From contig KQ959480.1 of the NCBI GenBank assembly GCA_001552765.1, positions 55,434-106,933 of the forward strand: a stretch of DNA of 51,500 bases, written 5' to 3'. A model generated the notes under the pieces. It was not told the DNA's origin. It did not search any database and saw only the letters and a list, made by a program, of their open reading frames with translations. Positions 46,596 through 51,500 of this stretch are shown here, piece after piece. This DNA comes from Bacteroidales bacterium KA00344 (GTDB lineage: Bacteria; Bacteroidota; Bacteroidia; Bacteroidales; Bacteroidaceae). The position numbers and the translations under genes are program-made. How positions within the stretch are numbered: the first letter of the stretch is position 1; the number at the start of each line of letters is the position of its first letter.

Positions 46596-46704
46596 AGTTA
46601 TACGATTTTTGTCTTTAGTTATATGTTAATCTTACTGTTGTAGATTGAGTAGTTTATGGTATTTCTTCAATCGGTGTGGTAGTTTTCGTGAAATTCAACC
46701 AGCG

Positions 46705-46712
46705 CAAAATTA
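46705..46712 (-). promoter_or_regulatory. -7 box of the susC operon
   Basis: The minus strand reads TAATTTTG. It would give a leader of about 100 nt. No -33 match is seen, as expected for an activator-dependent promoter. Confidence 0.4.
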
Positions 46713-46787
46713 AACATTCTTTTAGTTTTGGCAGTAACCGGATGTCTCCAACTGGGGTACATTTTGTTAACACCACCAATAAATATT

Positions 46788-46851
46788 ATGTTTTCGAAAC
46801 ATTATGGTATGTAGAAGCACACCTCTTTATCGTTTACAGCATACCGATAAA
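46788..46851. promoter_or_regulatory. Inverted repeats upstream of susC, candidate HTCS operator
   Basis: ATGTTT-TCG-AAACAT (46788-46802) is a perfect hyphenated palindrome, 76 nt upstream of the -7 box. A second pair, TTTATCG (46826-46832) and CGATAAA (46845-46851), follows. Position fits an activator site; no matching site was found before GH31 or GH43. Confidence 0.3.
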
Positions 46852-47007
46852 AGGAAATGTTTTTCATGAAACAAACAGGTGTTCGAAACTAAGATAACAC
46901 CAACAACCGACAACGATATTCGAAAAGAGAATACCGACACCACCTTAAGCCCGGCATCAGTCGGACTCAAGTGTAATCCATCAATAGGTTAATCGTGAAA
47001 ATAAAGT

Positions 47008-48609
47008 CTATTCGCTGTATTTGAAAGATGTGAAGTCGGCATACCCTTCCCCTTCAACATACATTCCCATCGTCACGCCGGTGAATCCTCCCGCAACTTC
47101 TGTGCTCAACAGCGAGCAATTCTGCCGTGCCACCTCTGTATATGCTCCCTGATCCAAGGCATAATAGAAATAATACATCAGTCCATCACTCGTTACACGC
47201 AACCTTAACTGCTGCGCGTCTGAAGGAATTCGGGAGTCCACGCCGGGATGGTTACATGGGGCCAGGAGCGACTTCAGCCTGCACGACACATTGACCGACT
47301 TTCCATCGGTGTAGAAATCCATGTGACCATCGTGAATCTGATAGACGGAAAGACCCGCACGAAGATTGCTGTTAGCGGGCTGCCCTCCCTGTTCGCGCAA
47401 CGACTTCAAACTGATCGTTGTTTCCATAACGATGTCGGCAGCACATTGCCGAACTCCCAGATAAGTGGGCTGTTTGTTTTCCGTAAGTGTGCCGTGCCCC
47501 ACAAGGCGGAGCCGGCCGCCTCCTATTTTATAATGACTTTCTATAGGATTCTGGAACCTTACGAAGGAAACACCCAAATCGCTTAATGACTTTTCCTGAA
47601 AATCACTTTCTACCGAAGCATTAAACCCGGAAACTATCCCCGCAGCAGGAAACGACGAGAACAATGGAGCATGAGCAACCGTCATAACCGTATCAATGGG
47701 ATTGCCGCCATTCACTATCGGCCACTCATCCCATTCCACCGGCGCCAGACACGTTTCTCTGCCGAGATGATGATAGCTTCCTCCGAAGTTGCGATAAGCC
47801 AGGAACATGACCCACCATTGGCCGTATTGGTCCTGAACAAAGTCACCATGCCCCGTACCCTGTATCTGCATATTTTCGCCCTTTGCATTACAATTGGTGA
47901 GTATCGGATTGTGAGGACAGCCCTCATAAGGGCCTTCAATATTCCTGCTACGCGCTATGGTGAGCTGATGAGCAAGCTCCGTTCCACCCTCCGAAATAAG
48001 CAAGTAGTAATACCCATCCTTTTTATAGATATGGGGACCTTCGGGATATCTTCCACCCGTTCCCCTCCACAGCGGGCGACTCGGAGTGAGTTGTTTGCCA
48101 CTTTCATAATCGATTTCACACAACATGATGACACCATCCGGATTGCTCACCATATAACATTTGTCATCTTCAAAATACAGAGAGGGGTCGATGCCTTGCT
48201 GTTCAAGCCATATCGGCTCACTCCAAGGACCACGAGGATGCTCGGCTTTCACCATGAAATTGCCACCGTTGCCCACATTGGTAGTTATCATATAGTAAAC
48301 TCCCTTATGATAACGTATGGTGGGTGCATAGATGCCCAACCACGAAGTGGTGCCGCCCAGAGGCAACTGGGACGGGCGGTCGAGCACGTTGCCTATCTGT
48401 TCCCAATGCACCAAATCCCTGCTGTGGAAGATGGGAACACCCGGAAAATAATGGAATGAGGAATTAACCGCATAGAAATCATCGCCCACCCTACACACAC
48501 TGGGGTCGGGATGGAATCCGGGAATCACGGGGTTGGAGAAACTTTGCGCCCATGCACCTAACCAAATACATAGCATGAGCATTATCAGCAAACTTCTTAA
48601 GGTTTTCAT
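47008..48609 (-). CDS. Glycoside hydrolase family 43 (arabinofuranosidase/xylosidase type)
   Basis: A protein of 533 aa with signal peptide MKTLRSLLIMLMLCIWLGAWAQ. The five-bladed propeller has the general-base Asp in FHPDPSVCRVGDDFY (near 33), the pKa-modulating Asp in QGIDPSLYFEDD (near 140) and the acid Glu in RYPEGPHIYKKDGYYYLL (near 189). A C-terminal beta-sandwich (about 330-533) is typical of two-domain GH43 members. In xyloglucan loci such enzymes remove arabinofuranosyl side chains. It has its own -7 box, divergent from GH3. Confidence 0.92.
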   Translation of the reverse strand: MKTLRSLLIMLMLCIWLGAWAQSFSNPVIPGFHPDPSVCRVGDDFYAVNSSFHYFPGVPIFHSRDLVHWEQIGNVLDRPSQLPLGGTTSWLGIYAPTIRYHKGVYYMITTNVGNGGNFMVKAEHPRGPWSEPIWLEQQGIDPSLYFEDDKCYMVSNPDGVIMLCEIDYESGKQLTPSRPLWRGTGGRYPEGPHIYKKDGYYYLLISEGGTELAHQLTIARSRNIEGPYEGCPHNPILTNCNAKGENMQIQGTGHGDFVQDQYGQWWVMFLAYRNFGGSYHHLGRETCLAPVEWDEWPIVNGGNPIDTVMTVAHAPLFSSFPAAGIVSGFNASVESDFQEKSLSDLGVSFVRFQNPIESHYKIGGGRLRLVGHGTLTENKQPTYLGVRQCAADIVMETTISLKSLREQGGQPANSNLRAGLSVYQIHDGHMDFYTDGKSVNVSCRLKSLLAPCNHPGVDSRIPSDAQQLRLRVTSDGLMYYFYYALDQGAYTEVARQNCSLLSTEVAGGFTGVTMGMYVEGEGYADFTSFKYSE

Positions 48610-48664
48610 TGTTATAATAGATTATTGTTGTAATAAGTTGTAAATATAGGCATGATTAACATTG

Positions 48665-48672
48665 CAAATATA
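48665..48672 (-). promoter_or_regulatory. -7 box of the GH43 gene
   Basis: The minus strand reads TATATTTG, 56 nt before the ATG. TTTG at about 23 nt spacing (48696-48699) may act as -33. Confidence 0.5.
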
Positions 48673-48714
48673 TAATAAATTCAAAACATACACATCAAAT
48701 ACCCCTATTTTTTG

Positions 48715-48722
48715 TAAATTTG
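48715..48722 (+). promoter_or_regulatory. -7 box of the GH3 gene
   Basis: TAAATTTG lies 35 nt before the ATG. It shares a 147-bp divergent region with the GH43 promoter, so one operator could serve both. Confidence 0.45.
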
Positions 48723-48756
48723 CTACCAAATCATTAAACCTACATATGACTAATTT

Positions 48757-51234
48757 ATGAAAAAAATGTTTTTAACAGCAGCAATGGCCTCCTTTATGGG
48801 AATTGGCAATGCACAAAGTATGAAGCCCGCTATTCCCCAAGACCCAACGATTGAGAAAAATGTTGAGCGATGGATCAGCAAGATGTCGCTTGACGAAAAG
48901 ATTGGGCAGATGCTCGAATTAGGGATAGACTGCTTTGGCAAAATGGAAGTAGTGAATCCCAAACTGGACCGCAGCAAGATGCGTAATAAGCTATTGGAAG
49001 CGGGATTCAAGGATGAAGAGATAACCAAACTGATGCGCATGAAAGACGCAGAAGTAATCAAGGCGCTCGAAAAATACAATCTCGACATCTATACCGGCGA
49101 CACGAAAATGGAGTGGAAGCTCAACGAGCATACGCTCGACACCATCATTCAAAAATATAAAATAGGCTCCATTCTCAATGCGCCTGCCACGCGTGCGCAG
49201 ACCATAGAAACCTGGCAGCATATCATCACTACCATACAGGAGAAATCGATGAAATACATCGGTATTCCCAGCATATATGGTCTGGACAACAATCATGGTG
49301 TTACCTATGTTCAGGATGGTACGATGTTTCCACAACCCATCAACGTTGCCGCCTCTTTCAACACCGAGATTGCCAAGGTCGGTGCACAGATCACGGCCTA
49401 TGAGAGCAGGGCAGCCAACTGTCCCTGGGTGTATAACCCTACCATTGACTTGGGCCGCGACCCACGCTGGCCCCGTATATGGGAGAGCTTCGGCGAAGAT
49501 GCCATCGTGAATGCACGCATGGCCGAAGCTCAGATTCAAGGGTATCAGGGTGACGACCCCAACCATTTGGGGAAATACAACGTAGCCACCAGCGTGAAGC
49601 ACTATTTTGCCTACGGCGCGCCATTCTCCGGAAAAGACAGGACCCCCGCAATCATCTCACCTGCGATGCTGCGTGAAAAATATTTTGAGCCGTTCAAACA
49701 TGCCATACAAGCCGGCGCACTGACCATCATGGTAAACTCTGCTTCGGTAAACGGCGTGCCTCTCCATGCCAGTTATGAATATCTGACCAAATGGCTGAAA
49801 GAAGACCTCAACTGGGACGGTATGATCGTGACCGACTGGGCCGACATCAACAACCTGTATACCCGCGAACGCGTGGCCAAGGATAAAAAAGACGCCATTC
49901 GCATTGCCATCAATGCAGGAATCGACATGAGCATGGACCCCTACAGCGTCGATTTCGCGATTCTGCTCAAAGAACTTGTGAATGAAGGTGCTGTGAAGAT
50001 GAGTCGAATAGACGATGCCGTGCGCCGTATCCTGCGATTGAAATATCGTCTGGGACTGTTCGACCACCCCAACACCGGCGGCAAAGACTATAAGAAATAC
50101 GGCAGCGAAGAGTTTGCACAAAAAGCCTTGGCAGCTGCTGAAGAAACAGAAGTGTTGCTGAAGAACGAAGACAACATCCTGCCTCTGGCCAAAGGAAAGA
50201 AAATTCTGCTCACCGGCCCCAACGCCAACCAGATGCGCTGTCTCAACGGCGGATGGACCCACTCATGGCAAGGCTCAAGGGTGGAAGATCTCGCAGAGCA
50301 ATACAACACCATCTATGAGAGCCTCTGCAACAAATACGGCAAAGACAATGTCATGCTTGAGCAAGGTGTGACCTATAACGAAAACGGATCGTATTGGGAA
50401 GAAAATACGCCCGAAATAGACAAGGCCGTAAACAAGGCTCAGGCTGCCGACGTGATCATAGCCTGCATCGGAGAAAACAGCTACTGTGAGACTCCCGGTA
50501 ATCTTACCGACCTTACACTCTCAAAAAATCAACGTGATTTGGTGAAGGCTTTGGCCAAGACCGGCAAACCCATCATACTCATACTGAACGAGGGACGCCC
50601 ACGCATCATTGCCGACATTGAGCCACTGGCTAAGGCTGTGGTAAACGTGCTGTTGCCCGGAAACTACGGTGGCGACGCTTTGGCCAATCTGCTGGCCGGA
50701 GATGCCAACTTCAGCGCAAAAATGCCTTATACTTATCCGAAGGAAATCAACTCACTGATTACCTACGATTATAAGGTGAGCGAGGAGGTTTCGACGATGG
50801 CCGGCGCATACGACTACGATGCCAAGGTTACCCAACAATGGCCGTTCGGTTTCGGACTGAGCTATACCACCTACGCTTATGACAACCTGAAGGTGAGCAA
50901 ATCATCATTCAATGCTGCCGACAACCTCGTCATCAGTGTTGATGTGAAGAACACGGGCAACCGCGTAGGTAAAGAAAGTGTGCTGCTCTATACCAGCGAC
51001 CTTGTTGCATCGGTTACACCGGATTCCCGACGACTGCGTGCCTTCCAAAAAATTGAACTCCAACCCGGAGAGGTGAAGACCGTGAATTTCACACTTCCAG
51101 CCAAAGATATGGCCTTTGTTGGAGCCGATGGGAAATGGATATTGGAAGAAGGCGAGTTTGTAATTTCGGTTGGCGGACAGAATCAGAAGGTAAACTGCAC
51201 TGAAACCAAGAAATGGGAAACGCCAAACATCTGA
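48757..51234 (+). CDS. Glycoside hydrolase family 3, beta-glucosidase type
   Basis: A protein of 825 aa with signal peptide [20 protein letters not shown]. The (alpha/beta)8 domain carries [24 protein letters not shown] (near 175), [22 protein letters not shown] (near 230), [12 protein letters not shown] (near 280) and the nucleophile Asp in [12 protein letters not shown] (near 359). The alpha/beta sandwich (about 450-670, with [16 protein letters not shown]) and a fibronectin III-like C-terminal domain follow. It probably releases glucose from de-branched gluco-oligosaccharides in the periplasm. It is divergent from GH43 and ends at a strong terminator. Confidence 0.95.
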   Translation: MKKMFLTAAMASFMGIGNAQSMKPAIPQDPTIEKNVERWISKMSLDEKIGQMLELGIDCFGKMEVVNPKLDRSKMRNKLLEAGFKDEEITKLMRMKDAEVIKALEKYNLDIYTGDTKMEWKLNEHTLDTIIQKYKIGSILNAPATRAQTIETWQHIITTIQEKSMKYIGIPSIYGLDNNHGVTYVQDGTMFPQPINVAASFNTEIAKVGAQITAYESRAANCPWVYNPTIDLGRDPRWPRIWESFGEDAIVNARMAEAQIQGYQGDDPNHLGKYNVATSVKHYFAYGAPFSGKDRTPAIISPAMLREKYFEPFKHAIQAGALTIMVNSASVNGVPLHASYEYLTKWLKEDLNWDGMIVTDWADINNLYTRERVAKDKKDAIRIAINAGIDMSMDPYSVDFAILLKELVNEGAVKMSRIDDAVRRILRLKYRLGLFDHPNTGGKDYKKYGSEEFAQKALAAAEETEVLLKNEDNILPLAKGKKILLTGPNANQMRCLNGGWTHSWQGSRVEDLAEQYNTIYESLCNKYGKDNVMLEQGVTYNENGSYWEENTPEIDKAVNKAQAADVIIACIGENSYCETPGNLTDLTLSKNQRDLVKALAKTGKPIILILNEGRPRIIADIEPLAKAVVNVLLPGNYGGDALANLLAGDANFSAKMPYTYPKEINSLITYDYKVSEEVSTMAGAYDYDAKVTQQWPFGFGLSYTTYAYDNLKVSKSSFNAADNLVISVDVKNTGNRVGKESVLLYTSDLVASVTPDSRRLRAFQKIELQPGEVKTVNFTLPAKDMAFVGADGKWILEEGEFVISVGGQNQKVNCTETKKWETPNI

Positions 51235-51291
51235 TTATCATCAGAAAAGGCAAACAGAAAAATCTGAAATAGCATAGCATTTTGCATACAG

Positions 51292-51334
51292 GCGACCTCA
51301 CCTATGTCTGCACGTCAGGCAGTGGTGAGGTCGC
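51292..51334 (+). terminator. Terminator of the GH3 gene
   Basis: A perfect 11-bp stem GCGACCTCACC (51292-51302) with GGTGAGGTCGC (51324-51334) is followed by TTTCGTTT. It lies 57 nt after the stop codon; the loop contains a small CTGC/GCAG hairpin. Confidence 0.85.
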
Positions 51335-51434
51335 TTTCGTTTCAGACAAATTCGACGCTTCTGACTATGTTTCCTCAAACGGCTATTGACCGATAAAACT
51401 GTGTATCGAAAGTAACCGACATCGAGATTTTTTC

Positions 51435-51500
51435 TTTACAAAGTGCCCTGCAAAACTTGCGTATTTCAAAACAAAATGTAACAGCCCTCAAAAGTTTACA
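51435..51500. repeat. Dispersed intergenic element, copy D (cut by window edge)
   Basis: It shares the leader of copies A and B: TTTACAAA, then AAAACTTGCGTATTTCAAAACAAA at the same internal spacing as copy A. The element continues past the window; its 22-nt array would be expected about 100 nt beyond the edge. Confidence 0.7.

Larger units (their letters stand above)
46596..47007. other. Regulatory region of the susC operon
   Basis: A 412-bp gap between the GH43 stop and susC. It holds a -7 box (46705-46712) and upstream inverted repeats at 46788-46802 and 46826-46851 that are candidate HTCS operators. No clear terminator for GH43 is seen, so read-through is possible. Confidence 0.5.

Overview
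The window is Bacteroidales chromosome, most likely a Prevotella-type (Prevotellaceae) genome. The evidence is the SusC/SusD polysaccharide locus with a hybrid two-component regulator, a short RpoD of 290 aa without region 1.1, Bacteroidetes-style -7 boxes (TAnnTTTG) upstream of many genes, lipoproteins with BACON or OB-fold domains, and a type IX secretion-like C-terminal tail on one glycosidase. The species is not determined. No tRNA, rRNA or CRISPR array was recognised.

Layout. (1) 1 to about 6,000: one end of an integrative mobilizable element, all on the minus strand. It holds a DNA-binding regulator, tyrosine integrase, membrane protein, excisionase-like HTH protein, VirE/VapE-type ATPase, Toprim primase and a MobC-like relaxosome protein. 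A candidate oriT lies just upstream of mobC. The relaxase and the far end lie outside the window. The element abuts the dnaK terminator. (2) 6,088-25,774: chromosomal genes. These are dnaK, an M13 metallopeptidase, a His/Arg-rich secreted protein, hisG-hisD-hisC, an MltF-like lytic transglycosylase, an OB-fold/BACON lipoprotein co-transcribed with an Oar-like TonB-dependent receptor, rlmD, rpoD and an HU protein. (3) 26,010-51,234: a polysaccharide utilization locus whose enzyme set matches xyloglucan use. It has a GH31-GH2 operon, an HTCS sensor/regulator, the operon SusC-SusD-surface protein-surface protein-GH5, a GH43, and a divergent GH3.

How the PUL should work (inference from families). 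The HTCS binds an oligosaccharide in the periplasm and activates the susC operon. The surface glycan-binding proteins and SusD hold the polymer, the GH5 cuts the backbone outside the cell, and SusC/SusD import the fragments. GH31 (alpha-xylosidase type), GH2 (beta-galactosidase type), GH43 (arabinofuranosidase type) and GH3 (beta-glucosidase type) then strip side chains and the backbone.

The most unusual signal is non-coding. A dispersed intergenic element of about 387 bp occurs at 8,364-8,750 and 22,274-22,661, and a third copy is cut by the right window edge at about 51,435. The two complete copies align at a constant offset of 13,911 with no net indel at any landmark checked. Each contains a degenerate tandem array with an exact 22-nt period. 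A related five-unit 22-nt array at 36,221-36,330 includes a perfect 41-bp palindrome. I do not recognise this family.
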